From the NCBI RefSeq assembly GCF_000518245.1, contig NZ_KI912405.1, positions 86,110 through 150,109 of the forward strand: a stretch of 64,000 nt of DNA, given 5' to 3'. This document shows, piece after piece, positions 46,950 through 54,864 of this stretch. A model generated the notes under the pieces. The model was not told the origin of the DNA. It did no database searches and saw nothing but the letters and a program-made list of their open reading frames with translations. The first letter of the stretch is position 1; each line of letters begins with the position of its first letter. The stretch comes from Brachyspira alvinipulli ATCC 51933 (GTDB lineage: Bacteria > Spirochaetota > Brachyspiria > Brachyspirales > Brachyspiraceae). The translations under genes were made by a program, and so were the position numbers.

Positions 46950-48365
46950 TTACATATCAGCTATATATTTATACATAGGGAACTTTTTACATAAAGCATC
47001 GACTTTCTTAGCAACAGAAGCAATAAGTTTTTCATTATCACTATTACTTAAAACTTCATCTATATACTGAGTAAGCTCCATAACATCTTTTTCTTTTAAT
47101 CCTCTTGTAGTAACAGCAGGAGTACCAAGTCTTATACCGCTTGTAACCATTGGAGATTCAGTATCATAAGGTATTCCGTTTTTATTTGTAGTTATATGAG
47201 CAGCATCCAATACAGTTTCTGCAACTTGTCCAGTTATACCTTTAGATTTTTTTACATCAAGCAATATTAAATGAGTATCTGTACCGCCAGAAATCAATTC
47301 ATAACCTTTAGATAAAAACATATTAGCCATAGCATCAGCATTTTTCAAAACCTGCTCTTGATATTTAACAAATTTAGGATCAAGTGCTTCTTTGAAACAT
47401 ACAGCTTTAGCAGCTATAACATGCATTAAAGGTCCGCCTTGTATTCCCGGGAATATTGTTTTATCAACTTTTTTTGCTAATTCTTCTTTGGTAGAAATAA
47501 TATATCCTCCGCGAGGTCCTCTTAAAGTTTTATGAGTAGTTCCTGTAACAAAATCGGCATATTCAACAGGGTTAGGATGAAGTCCGGCAGCAACAAGTCC
47601 TGCAATATGCGCCATATCAACAAGTAAATATGCTCCCACCTCATCAGCAATCTCTCTAAACTTTTTAAAATCTATCTGTCTAGGATAAGCACTTCCTCCA
47701 GTTACTATCATCTTAGGTCTGTGCTTCAATGCTAAATCTCTAACCTCATTATAATCTATCTGCATTGTATCTCTGTTTACATTATAATGCTCAAAATTGT
47801 ATATTTTACCGGAAAAATTAACATTCTTACCATGAGTTAAATGTCCGCCTGCATCTAATGATAAACCTAAGCAAGTATCTCCCGGCTGCAATACAGACAT
47901 ATAAACACCCATATTAGCTTGAGAACCAGAATGAGGCTGCACATTTATAAATGGTGCTTTAAACAATTTTTTTGCTCTTTCTCTAGCTAAATTTTCAACA
48001 ACATCAACAACATTGCATCCGCCGTAATATCTTTTTGATGGATAACCCTCTGCATATTTGTTTGTAAATATTGAACCCTGTGCCTCCATAACAGCACGTG
48101 AAACTATATTCTCACTAGCTATAAGTTCAAAACCGCTGACTTCTCTTTTATACTCAGCTTTCATAGCAGCAAATATTTCTTTATCAGCAGTTTTAAGCGG
48201 AGCTTCTGATACATAATATTTAGGAGCAGCTACTTTTTTTTCTGCTACTTTAACTGCCTTTTTTGAATTAGTATTTTTTTTAGAAATAGTTTTTTTGGCA
48301 ACAGCAGTTTTTTTAGCAGACTTTGATGAACTTTTATCTGCTGTTTTTTTCTTAGATACAGCCAT
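46950..48365 (-). CDS. glyA: Serine hydroxymethyltransferase with a lysine-rich N-terminal tail
   Basis: 471 residues, about 50 longer than usual. The catalytic body starts near residue 58 ([12 protein letters not shown]) and shows [36 protein letters not shown] and the PLP lysine in [15 protein letters not shown]. It interconverts serine and glycine with tetrahydrofolate. The first 50 residues hold 17 Lys among Ala, Ser, Thr and Val (for example [19 protein letters not shown]), like histone H1-type tails. GGAGG lies 6 bases before the ATG, so the tail is really the translated start. The tail's purpose is unknown: nucleic-acid binding, localisation or solubility are options. Confidence 0.95.
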   Translation of the reverse strand: MAVSKKKTADKSSSKSAKKTAVAKKTISKKNTNSKKAVKVAEKKVAAPKYYVSEAPLKTADKEIFAAMKAEYKREVSGFELIASENIVSRAVMEAQGSIFTNKYAEGYPSKRYYGGCNVVDVVENLARERAKKLFKAPFINVQPHSGSQANMGVYMSVLQPGDTCLGLSLDAGGHLTHGKNVNFSGKIYNFEHYNVNRDTMQIDYNEVRDLALKHRPKMIVTGGSAYPRQIDFKKFREIADEVGAYLLVDMAHIAGLVAAGLHPNPVEYADFVTGTTHKTLRGPRGGYIISTKEELAKKVDKTIFPGIQGGPLMHVIAAKAVCFKEALDPKFVKYQEQVLKNADAMANMFLSKGYELISGGTDTHLILLDVKKSKGITGQVAETVLDAAHITTNKNGIPYDTESPMVTSGIRLGTPAVTTRGLKEKDVMELTQYIDEVLSNSDNEKLIASVAKKVDALCKKFPMYKYIADM

Positions 48366-48497
48366 ATTTCCTCCAATGAATTTTATATGTAGTAATGATA
48401 TATTAATATAAGTTTTTTTTCAATTATTGAACATATTAATAAGTACTTTTTTGATAAAAAAGTATGGAGTTTATTATTTTTACTTTAAAAAATCATA

Positions 48498-48525
48498 TTG
48501 ATTTTTTAAATTTAAATGTTAGTAT
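48498..48525 (+). promoter_or_regulatory. Promoter of the 209-residue barrel gene (paired with that at 49241)
   Basis: TTGATT (48498-48503), 16-nt spacer, TAGTAT (48520-48525). The surrounding 33 bases differ at only four positions from the promoter at 49241. Confidence 0.55.
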
Positions 48526-48589
48526 AGACAAATTAATTGTTATAGTATTCTAACTTTATATTAAACAATTTTTAGGAGATTTATCAAAC

Positions 48590-49219
48590 ATGATTAAAAA
48601 AATATTACTAATTGCATTATCAGCATTATCATTTAATTTATTTGCTTATGCTGAAGGATTTGAAGTATCTTTAAATGTACCATTAGGTATAGCAATAGGA
48701 ACACCTAATGAATCATTAAAAGATTTGGGTTATAAAAGCGGAAAAGGTTTTGATACAGGTGTAGAAATACAAATAGGATATTATCATAAAATTTATAACA
48801 GAATAGGAGCTGGGTTATTCTTTGATTTAGGATACACTTACGATAGTTTCGCATCAAAAAAATATTTAGCAGATGGGACAGTCATTGACACTTCTATGTA
48901 TATGCATAACTTTGAAATAGGACTGATGCCTAAAATTACAATTTGGGGAGTTTCATTAGGCATTGGAGGCGGTATAAAAATTCCTATGGCTGGAAAAAAA
49001 AATTTAGAATATGGATATAGTGCATCTATAATGCATTATTTTAAAATGACTTTAGATTATTCATTTTTTGTAACAGATAATTTAGCTATTGTATTGGGAG
49101 TTTATATTGCCCATGATTACGGACTTCCTTTAAGATCTTTAACTGACACACCAAGAATTGGAGGCTCAGGAGGAGGATTAATATTAGGATTCAAATTTGG
49201 ATCAAAATTAGCAGACTAA
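48590..49219 (+). CDS. Putative outer-membrane beta-barrel protein, 209 aa
   Basis: The signal peptide (MIKKILLIALSALSFNLFAYA) is followed by a barrel-like sequence: FEVSLNVPLGIAIG, RIGAGLFFDLGYTYDSFASKK, HNFEIGLMPKITIWGVSLGIGGGIKIPMAG, and a C-terminal GGGLILGFKFG. These blocks align with the 289-residue protein at 34406, so the two are paralogues. About eight to ten strands are expected. TAGGAG lies before the start. Its promoter is nearly identical to that of the next gene, the variable-surface-like protein, so the two surface proteins are probably co-regulated. Confidence 0.65.
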   Translation: MIKKILLIALSALSFNLFAYAEGFEVSLNVPLGIAIGTPNESLKDLGYKSGKGFDTGVEIQIGYYHKIYNRIGAGLFFDLGYTYDSFASKKYLADGTVIDTSMYMHNFEIGLMPKITIWGVSLGIGGGIKIPMAGKKNLEYGYSASIMHYFKMTLDYSFFVTDNLAIVLGVYIAHDYGLPLRSLTDTPRIGGSGGGLILGFKFGSKLAD

Positions 49220-49240
49220 ATAAAAAATAATCATTAAGTA

Positions 49241-49268
49241 TTGATTTTTTTTATTTAAATGTTAGAAT
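49241..49268 (+). promoter_or_regulatory. Promoter of the variable-surface-like gene, with long leader
   Basis: TTGATT (49241-49246), 16-nt spacer, TAGAAT (49263-49268). The predicted leader is about 215 nt. It contains an isolated AAGGAGG (49356-49362) not followed by any usable start, and a CTAAACA/TGTTTAG pair (49375-49381 with 49432-49438). Confidence 0.5.
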
Positions 49269-49492
49269 ATACTAACAATTTAGATGTACATATAAACTTT
49301 ATATAAAACTAATAATTAAAAGAATATATTTATAAAGTGAAAATAAAAAATAATTAAGGAGGTATTCAGAATAACTAAACATCAAAAAATATAACAGTTT
49401 GATAATAAAAATGAATAATTAAAAATAGTAGTGTTTAGGTAATATACAAAGTTGTTAAAAAATTATAAACAAAAATATTTAAGGATAAAAAG

Positions 49493-50719
49493 ATGAAACG
49501 TTTATATTATGTTTTAACAGCTTTAATAATAAGTGCTTATAGTATGTTCGGATATACAATATTAGAAGATTTTAATGATTTTTTGGTTGATGAAAATCAG
49601 CTTACTATAAGACTTGATAGGTTTGGAGTTTTAGCGGGAACTGAAAATTTTAGATTTATGATAGGTGTGGAAGGAGAATCTGCAGGTGTATTAGTTGATA
49701 ATTTAACATCAGGTATTAAGGGAGGAATAAGTGTATTTTATCCTGCCCCTACTGCTGGTATAGCTTATAAAACAGAAAGTTTTGGTGTAGGATTAGGATA
49801 TCAATTTAAATATGTAACTTCAACTTGGCAGGCACATACTCCAATAATAACAGCAACTGCTTTGAATGACAATTTAAGAATAAATATACCTGTTACAATA
49901 GGTATAGGTGGAAAAAATACTGTTAATGAAGGCGATATAGCAGTTTCCACAGATATAAGAATAGAATATTATACAGGAAATGATATATTCAGCAGAATAA
50001 GAGTTAATTTGCTGTACGGCATGTATTCAATGAAGGCAAATGAAAGCAGAGTTCTTAGTGTTCCAGTAATGAATACAACTTTCGGATTTCCTAATGACAC
50101 TCAGGCTCATTCTATAGGAATAGATGCAAGAGGTTATTTTATAGCAGCAACAGATCCTATATTAATAGAGCCGCAAATAAGAATTGTGTATAAAGCCTCT
50201 ATAAAAGATTTTGAAGGACCTTCATACTCAATTATGGGAAAAACTGGTTCTAGTGGATTTGGATATTATCAAGTAGATGCCGCTTCTCCTATAGGAGGAC
50301 TTGGATCATTTGACAGCACATCTATGAATGTACCTCTTGATGGCGGAACCGCTACTGTAACTATAGGAGATGTTGACTATTATATAACTAAGCCTCAATA
50401 TATGAGTTTATCTGTTCCTGTAGGTTTTACTGCTGAAAACGATATAATGACTCTTTATTTAGAACCTGCTTTATCTTTCTCTATGCTTACAGGAGGAATT
50501 AATGCTGGTATAGCTAGCTCTAAACCTGTAAGAATACCGCCTGTATTTTATTCGCTTGGATATTTAGTTTATGGAGAGTTATATATTACACCTATGCCTA
50601 ATTTAGAATGGTATTTTGAGGCTCAGATTGGAGGTGCTACTACTGTTGATGGTATTGGAAATAGTGCAGATAATGGACTTGTATTCAATGGAAACACAGG
50701 TATTACTTGGAGATTTTAA
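49493..50719 (+). CDS. Variable surface (Vsp)-like outer-membrane protein
   Basis: 408 residues: a signal peptide ending near SMFG (about residue 20), then EDFNDFLVDENQLTIRLDRFGVLAG and continuous beta-strand sequence (FSRIRVNLLYGMYSM, IEPQIRIVYKASI, YISVPVGF-type strands), closing with the aromatic GNTGITWRF. The early pattern of Asp-Phe-Leu, Asn-Gln, Arg-x-Asp-x-x-Gly-Phe-x-x-Gly resembles Brachyspira variable surface proteins (about 39 kDa, abundant, antigenically variable). Identification is from remembered family pattern. Only one copy is in this window, so there is no local reservoir for recombination. AAGGAT precedes the start. Confidence 0.6.
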   Translation: MKRLYYVLTALIISAYSMFGYTILEDFNDFLVDENQLTIRLDRFGVLAGTENFRFMIGVEGESAGVLVDNLTSGIKGGISVFYPAPTAGIAYKTESFGVGLGYQFKYVTSTWQAHTPIITATALNDNLRINIPVTIGIGGKNTVNEGDIAVSTDIRIEYYTGNDIFSRIRVNLLYGMYSMKANESRVLSVPVMNTTFGFPNDTQAHSIGIDARGYFIAATDPILIEPQIRIVYKASIKDFEGPSYSIMGKTGSSGFGYYQVDAASPIGGLGSFDSTSMNVPLDGGTATVTIGDVDYYITKPQYMSLSVPVGFTAENDIMTLYLEPALSFSMLTGGINAGIASSKPVRIPPVFYSLGYLVYGELYITPMPNLEWYFEAQIGGATTVDGIGNSADNGLVFNGNTGITWRF

Positions 50720-50803
50720 TTTGCTAAATTATTGATCTTGGGAATAGATTTATTGGGTATCTTAAAATTAGATGCCCAATATAAAATAAATAAGGTTATA
50801 AAG

Positions 50804-51226
50804 ATGATTATACAAAAATATTATTGTCATAATGATAATTATAAAATAGTAAAAAAAAGAAAATATGAAAAAGATATGATGCTTTTTATGATTAAATTAT
50901 ATTGTATGCATAATCATAAAGATTATCAAAAAACTTATAATAAAACATTTGGAAGCAAAAACATCTGTAAAGGATGTGAAGAGTTATACAATTATGCTTG
51001 CGAAAGAACAGACAGATGCAGATTTATAAAAGAAAAAACATTCTGCAGCGCATGCAAATCCCATTGTTATAAAAAAGACATGAAAGAAAAAGTGAAAAAA
51101 ATAATGTCATATTCTGGAAAAAGAATGATTCTTCATCATCCTATAGCAGCTTTTAAACATGTATTTATTATGATAAAGCATAATATGAACAAAAATAAAA
51201 AATTAGATTTTAAAGGTGTTATATGA
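50804..51226 (+). CDS. YgbA_NO-family protein (nitrous-oxide-stimulated-promoter family)
   Basis: 140 residues from ATG 50804 (AAGG 9 bases before); a frame-compatible ATG at 50732 would run translation through a hairpin-like spacer. The family pattern is clear: KRKYEKDMMLFMIKLYC near residue 20, CKGCEELYNYACERTDRCRF around 55-75, KTFCSACKSHCYKKDM and MSYSGKRMILHHPIAAFKH. At least seven Cys and several His suggest metal or Fe-S binding. In enterobacteria ygbA is controlled by the nitric-oxide sensor NsrR and linked to recovery from nitrosative damage. Its stop overlaps the DUF454 gene by 4 bases. Confidence 0.85.
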   Translation: MIIQKYYCHNDNYKIVKKRKYEKDMMLFMIKLYCMHNHKDYQKTYNKTFGSKNICKGCEELYNYACERTDRCRFIKEKTFCSACKSHCYKKDMKEKVKKIMSYSGKRMILHHPIAAFKHVFIMIKHNMNKNKKLDFKGVI

Positions 51227-51621
51227 AAATATTATTTATATGTTTAGGTTTTCTTTTTGTAGGTATTGGTGCTGTCGGAATAGTTGTGCCAATTTTACCA
51301 ACTACCCCATTTCTTTTACTTGCCTCTTTCTTTTTTGCCAAAGGTTCTAAAAGATTTCATGATTGGTTTATGTCTACAAAATTATATAAAAAACATTTGG
51401 AAAGTTTTGTAAAATCAAGATCTATGACTTTAAAATCTAAACTTACAATACTGCTTCCTGTTAGCGCTATGCTTATAATTACATTTATTTTTGTTAATAA
51501 TCTGCATGCTAGGATAGTTCTTGTAATACTGTTCATTGGAAAATATTTATACTTCTTTACACAGATAAAAACAATAAAAAACGAAGAATTACAAGTAAAT
51601 CCTGATAAATTAGAAATTTGA
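51223..51621 (+). CDS. DUF454 inner-membrane protein, copy 1
   Basis: 132 residues with three to four hydrophobic segments and the DUF454 (YbaN) signature: LGFLFVGIGAVGIVVPILPTTPFLLLASFFFAKGS at 8-42, then RFHDWFMSTKLYKKHLESF. The family is a small inner-membrane protein of unknown function. The first 95 residues are almost identical to the second copy at 53257. Its ATGA start overlaps the YgbA_NO gene. No TGAACA palindrome was found upstream of this copy, so the two copies are regulated differently. Confidence 0.88.
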   Translation: MKILFICLGFLFVGIGAVGIVVPILPTTPFLLLASFFFAKGSKRFHDWFMSTKLYKKHLESFVKSRSMTLKSKLTILLPVSAMLIITFIFVNNLHARIVLVILFIGKYLYFFTQIKTIKNEELQVNPDKLEI

Positions 51622-51686
51622 AAAATTAAAGAAGATTTTTAATAAAAAATCAAATACTGTTCCCTTACCATATTTAGGAGATAATA

Positions 51687-52307
51687 ATGAAAGTATTAAA
51701 ATATATTTTTATAATAAATACTATATTTTTAATGTTATTTTGCAATGCTTATTCACAAGATGAAAATGAAAAAAATATTGAAGAGAAAAAAGGTTTTCAA
51801 TCTGTACTAGATAATAGATTTTTTTCTATAGGATTATTCAGCAGTGCAGATTCTATAAAAACAACAGTTAATATAGAATTAGGATTTAAATTAATTAGAT
51901 ATAATAACTTTCAAATAAAAAGCTATACTGCAATAACTGGTTCTAAAATTTATGATGACAGTCCTCAAATGTATGAGTTGGGAATCATGCAAAAATTAAC
52001 ATTTGGCAATAATGATGAATATACAGGAACTATCAGTGTATCACGATATGGTTTTGCTTTTGCAAGTTTCGGATTTTTATCATTTGATGCTGACAAAAGC
52101 GGTAAATTTTTATTCTCTGCTCCATATTATTGGGAAATAGGCGGAGGTGCAGGTTTTAATATCAATATAAGTAAACATGTTGCTATAGTGCTAGAATTCG
52201 GAGGAGGAATGCATTTCGTACATAATGGTTCTGAACTTGGATATCCTGCAAAAATTAATAAAGCTGGTTTTGGAAGAATGAGTATAGGAGGAAGATATTA
52301 TTTTTAA
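51687..52307 (+). CDS. Putative beta-barrel envelope protein, copy 1 of a duplicated pair
   Basis: 206 residues with a signal peptide (to about residue 23, AYSQ). Paralogue of the protein at 53663: shared blocks are DNRFFSIGL(F/Y)SSAD, SKIYDD, GIMQKLTFG/LMQKITFG, SRYGFAF.SFGFLSF, YYWEIGGGAGFNIN.SKH and the closing GR.SIG.RYYF. Strand periodicity and the terminal Tyr-Tyr-Phe fit an outer-membrane barrel or lipid-binding calycin-like fold. It follows DUF454 copy 1 by 65 bases, as copy 2 follows its own DUF454. The function is unknown, but retention of the pair in both places suggests the proteins act together. Confidence 0.7.
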   Translation: MKVLKYIFIINTIFLMLFCNAYSQDENEKNIEEKKGFQSVLDNRFFSIGLFSSADSIKTTVNIELGFKLIRYNNFQIKSYTAITGSKIYDDSPQMYELGIMQKLTFGNNDEYTGTISVSRYGFAFASFGFLSFDADKSGKFLFSAPYYWEIGGGAGFNINISKHVAIVLEFGGGMHFVHNGSELGYPAKINKAGFGRMSIGGRYYF

Positions 52308-52402
52308 ATAGCTTTTTTGTAACTTCTCCCAATATAATCTTTACCTAATTATAAAATATAGTTAGGTAAAGATTATAACTAAAAATATTAAATATATATA
52401 TA

Positions 52403-52442
52403 TTGACAATTATATTAAACATATTAAAATGAACATTGTTCA
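52403..52442 (+). promoter_or_regulatory. Promoter with overlapping TetR-type operator (site 1)
   Basis: TTGACA (52403-52408), 16-nt spacer, TAAAAT (52425-52430). The 13-bp palindrome TGAACATTGTTCA spans 52430-52442, from the last base of the -10 box across the start point. A repressor bound there would block initiation. The same 13-mer occurs at 53182 and 53229. Confidence 0.75.
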
Positions 52443-52469
52443 ATTTAAAAAATATATTAGGAGTAAAAT

Positions 52470-53138
52470 ATGAAATATCTAATAATTATATCATTAACAT
52501 TATACGGGATATTATATCCGTACAGTTCGCAAAACATAAATAATTTTTATAACAGCTATTATTCATCAAGTTATAATATTAAAACTATAGAAAATAATAG
52601 TTCTCAAACATATAAAAATATACTTTCTTTAGTGAAAGCTAAAAATATGACTGACGAAAAAGAAAAATATAATTATTTAAAAAATACCATAAATCAAAAT
52701 AAGGATTATATAAAATCTGATGATGCTGATTATTTAATAAGTGTATCTGAGTTAATGAATTATATAGTTTATTACTGCGGAGTACCTGAAAAAATTTCTT
52801 TCGGTACAAAAAGTAAAGAAATATATAAAAAAATTTTAGAAAAGGATAATAAGAATTTCTTTGCACTTCTTGGAACAGCAGCAGGTTATATGCATGCACC
52901 AGCAATAGCAGGAGGAAGCGATAAAAAGGCTTTTGAATATTTTAATTCTGCTATGGAAAATGCTAAAGAAAAATATCAGAAATATCTATCTTATGTTTGG
53001 ATGTCTCAATATTATTTTAAAATAAAAGATGAAAAAAATTATCAAAAATATATAGATATGAGTAAAAGTATATATCCGAATGGAGAATTATTAAAAGAAG
53101 CATTGAATAGAAATGATAGTAAGAAAAAACCTTTATAA
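52470..53138 (+). CDS. Periplasmic TPR-like protein, candidate member of the TetR regulon
   Basis: 222 residues with a signal peptide (MKYLIIISLTLYGILYPYSS). The mature part is helical, with TPR-like segments; the strongest block is FFALLGTAAGYMHAPAIAGGSDKKAFEYFNSAMENA, in which a Pro and Gly-Gly-Ser/Asp step precedes a helix. This pattern is common in periplasmic TPR proteins of the TatT type. The gene is monocistronic, preceded by AGGAG and by a promoter overlapped by the TGAACAwTGTTCA operator, so it probably responds to the same signal as the ABC exporter operon downstream. Confidence 0.65.
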   Translation: MKYLIIISLTLYGILYPYSSQNINNFYNSYYSSSYNIKTIENNSSQTYKNILSLVKAKNMTDEKEKYNYLKNTINQNKDYIKSDDADYLISVSELMNYIVYYCGVPEKISFGTKSKEIYKKILEKDNKNFFALLGTAAGYMHAPAIAGGSDKKAFEYFNSAMENAKEKYQKYLSYVWMSQYYFKIKDEKNYQKYIDMSKSIYPNGELLKEALNRNDSKKKPL

Positions 53139-53153
53139 ATATCATTTTTTATC

Positions 53154-53210
53154 TTGACAAATAAATTATTTTATCTATACTGAACAATGTTCAGTATAGA
53201 TAAAATAATC
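53154..53210 (+). promoter_or_regulatory. Promoter inside a 45-bp perfect palindrome (operator site 2)
   Basis: TTGACA (53154-53159), 17-nt spacer, TATACT (53177-53182). The operator core TGAACAATGTTCA (53182-53194) starts on the last base of the -10 box, the same geometry as site 1. It is the centre of a perfect odd palindrome with 22-base arms (53166-53210, centre 53188) that also spans half the spacer. This is the expected promoter of the DUF454-barrel-TetR-ABC-ABC operon. Confidence 0.8.
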
Positions 53211-53228
53211 AAAGATTTTATTTAATTA

Positions 53229-53241
53229 TGAACATTGTTCA
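53229..53241 (+). promoter_or_regulatory. TetR-type operator (site 3)
   Basis: A third copy of the palindrome, TGAACATTGTTCA, identical to site 1, lies in the leader 15 bases before DUF454 copy 2. Site 2 and site 3 centres are 47 bp apart, so two dimers could bind side by side. Confidence 0.75.
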
Positions 53242-53256
53242 ATCTGAGGTTTTATT

Positions 53257-53652
53257 ATGAGAATATTATTTATATGTTTAGGATTTATATGTATGGGCAT
53301 AGGACTTATAGGAGTAGCAATTCCAATAGTTCCAACTACTCCATTTCTTTTGCTTGCAGCTTTTTTCTTTGCGAAAGGTTCTAAAAAGTTCCATGACTGG
53401 TTTATGTCTACAAAATTATACAAAAAACATTTGGAAAGTTTTGTTACATCAAAATCAATGACTTTAAAATCTAAGCTAACTATACTTATACCCGTTACAA
53501 TAATGCTTGTAATAGCATTTATATTTATTAATAATCTTCATGCAAGAATAGCATTAATAGTTTTGATAATAGCTAAATATTTATATTTCTTTATATACAT
53601 AAAAACTATAAAAGAAGATAAAATACAAGCTAATATTGAAATGGATGAATAA
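53257..53652 (+). CDS. DUF454 inner-membrane protein, copy 2 (first gene of the TetR/ABC operon)
   Basis: 131 residues with the DUF454 signature (GIGLIGVAIPIVPTTPFLLLAAFFFAKGSKKFHDWFMSTKLYK) and three to four membrane helices. Nearly the same as copy 1 over the first 95 residues, with the tail diverging. It opens a run of five plus-strand genes with gaps of 10, 11, 30 and 31 bases (barrel, TetR, two ABC half-transporters), controlled by two operator palindromes upstream. DUF454 proteins have no known activity; here the context suggests an accessory membrane component of an export system. Confidence 0.88.
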   Translation: MRILFICLGFICMGIGLIGVAIPIVPTTPFLLLAAFFFAKGSKKFHDWFMSTKLYKKHLESFVTSKSMTLKSKLTILIPVTIMLVIAFIFINNLHARIALIVLIIAKYLYFFIYIKTIKEDKIQANIEMDE

Positions 53653-53662
53653 GGTTAAAATT

Positions 53663-54265
53663 ATGAAAATATATAAATACGTATTAATAATCAATATTAT
53701 TTCTTTAAGTTTTTTTGATACTGTTTATACTGAAGAGGATAAAAAAAACAAAATAGTATCAGGTCTTGATAATAGATTTTTTTCTATAGGTCTTTACAGC
53801 AGTGCTGATACTATAAAAACTAGTGTTAATTTAGAATTCGGATTCAAATTATTTAAATATAATAATTTTGAAATGAAAAGCTATACTACTATAGTAGGCT
53901 CTAAAATATATGATGACAACCCTGATTTATATCAATTAGGTCTTATGCAAAAAATAACTTTTGGAGGAGTAGATGAATATAAAGATAAAATCAGTATATC
54001 AAGATACGGCTTTGCTTTCGGAAGTTTTGGATTTTTATCATTCAATCCTAGCGGAAGTCATAAATTTTTATTTGCCTATCCTTATTATTGGGAAATCGGA
54101 GGAGGTGCTGGGTTTAATATAAATGTAAGCAAACATGCTGCCATAGTATTGGAATTTGGCGGGGGGCTGCATTCTGTTATCGATGGAGATAAATTAGGAT
54201 ATCATAAAAAAATCAATTCAGCTGGTTTTGGAAGAATAAGTATAGGAACTAGATATTATTTTTAA
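53663..54265 (+). CDS. Putative beta-barrel envelope protein, copy 2
   Basis: 200 residues from ATG 53663 (AAGG 9 bases before). A longer form from 53636 would overlap the DUF454 gene and add Lys residues before the signal peptide. The signal ends around residue 20. The mature protein shares DNRFFSIGLYSSAD, SKIYDD, MQKITFG, SRYGFAFGSFGFLSF, YPYYWEIGGGAGFNINVSKH and the final RYYF with copy 1. It likely sits in the outer membrane or periplasm as the distal part of the export system encoded by this operon. No family name is known to me. Confidence 0.7.
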   Translation: MKIYKYVLIINIISLSFFDTVYTEEDKKNKIVSGLDNRFFSIGLYSSADTIKTSVNLEFGFKLFKYNNFEMKSYTTIVGSKIYDDNPDLYQLGLMQKITFGGVDEYKDKISISRYGFAFGSFGFLSFNPSGSHKFLFAYPYYWEIGGGAGFNINVSKHAAIVLEFGGGLHSVIDGDKLGYHKKINSAGFGRISIGTRYYF

Positions 54266-54276
54266 TAGAGTATTTT

Positions 54277-54834
54277 ATGAACAATATAATAACATCAAAA
54301 GAAGACATATTAAAAGCAAGCAAAGAATTAATAAAAAAGAATGGACTAAACGCTATAAATATGCGTTCAGTTGCTGATGCTTCAAATATCGCTGTTGGCT
54401 CTATATATAATTATTTTAAATCAAAAGAGGAATTGACTATAGCAGTTATTGGAAGCGTTTGGCTTGAAATATTTCATCCTTCAAATATTTGCTTGGAATC
54501 TGACAGTTTTATAGGAATCATAGATTTAATTTTTAAAAACTTGGAGAAAGGAAATAAAAAATATCCCAATTTTTTTACATCTCATTCTACAATGATTCTG
54601 AAAAAAAATAAAAACAAAGGTATTGATAAGATGAACACTATCATAAAGCATATTAAAGAAGGTTTATGCAAAACTCTTATCAATGATAAAAACATCAGAA
54701 ATGATGCTTTTGATGATAAATTTACACGTGATGAATTCGTAGAAGCTATATTCGCATTTATAATTACTTCTATGGTTAATGGAAACTATGATAGTTCTTG
54801 CATAAAAGAAATAATTAAAAGAACTATTTATTAA
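54277..54834 (+). CDS. TetR-family transcriptional regulator
   Basis: 185 residues. The N-terminal helix-turn-helix (about 8-52) has the TetR pattern ILKASKELIKKNGLNAINMRSVADASNIAVGSIYNYFKSKEEL. The C-terminal 130 residues form the helical ligand-binding and dimerisation domain, with no recognisable ligand motif. It lies within the operon it probably controls, 11 bases after the barrel gene. The palindrome TGAACAwTGTTCA at sites 52430, 53182 and 53229 is the natural candidate operator, implying autorepression relieved by the exported compound or a proxy. Confidence 0.93.
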   Translation: MNNIITSKEDILKASKELIKKNGLNAINMRSVADASNIAVGSIYNYFKSKEELTIAVIGSVWLEIFHPSNICLESDSFIGIIDLIFKNLEKGNKKYPNFFTSHSTMILKKNKNKGIDKMNTIIKHIKEGLCKTLINDKNIRNDAFDDKFTRDEFVEAIFAFIITSMVNGNYDSSCIKEIIKRTIY

Positions 54835-54864
54835 TATATAAAAATAAAAAATAAAGGAAAGTTT

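Noticed and set aside
49356-49377. A tiny gene after AAGGAGG in the variable-surface-like leader
   Set aside because: No ATG, GTG or TTG follows at a usable distance; only an ATT-led four-codon frame exists.
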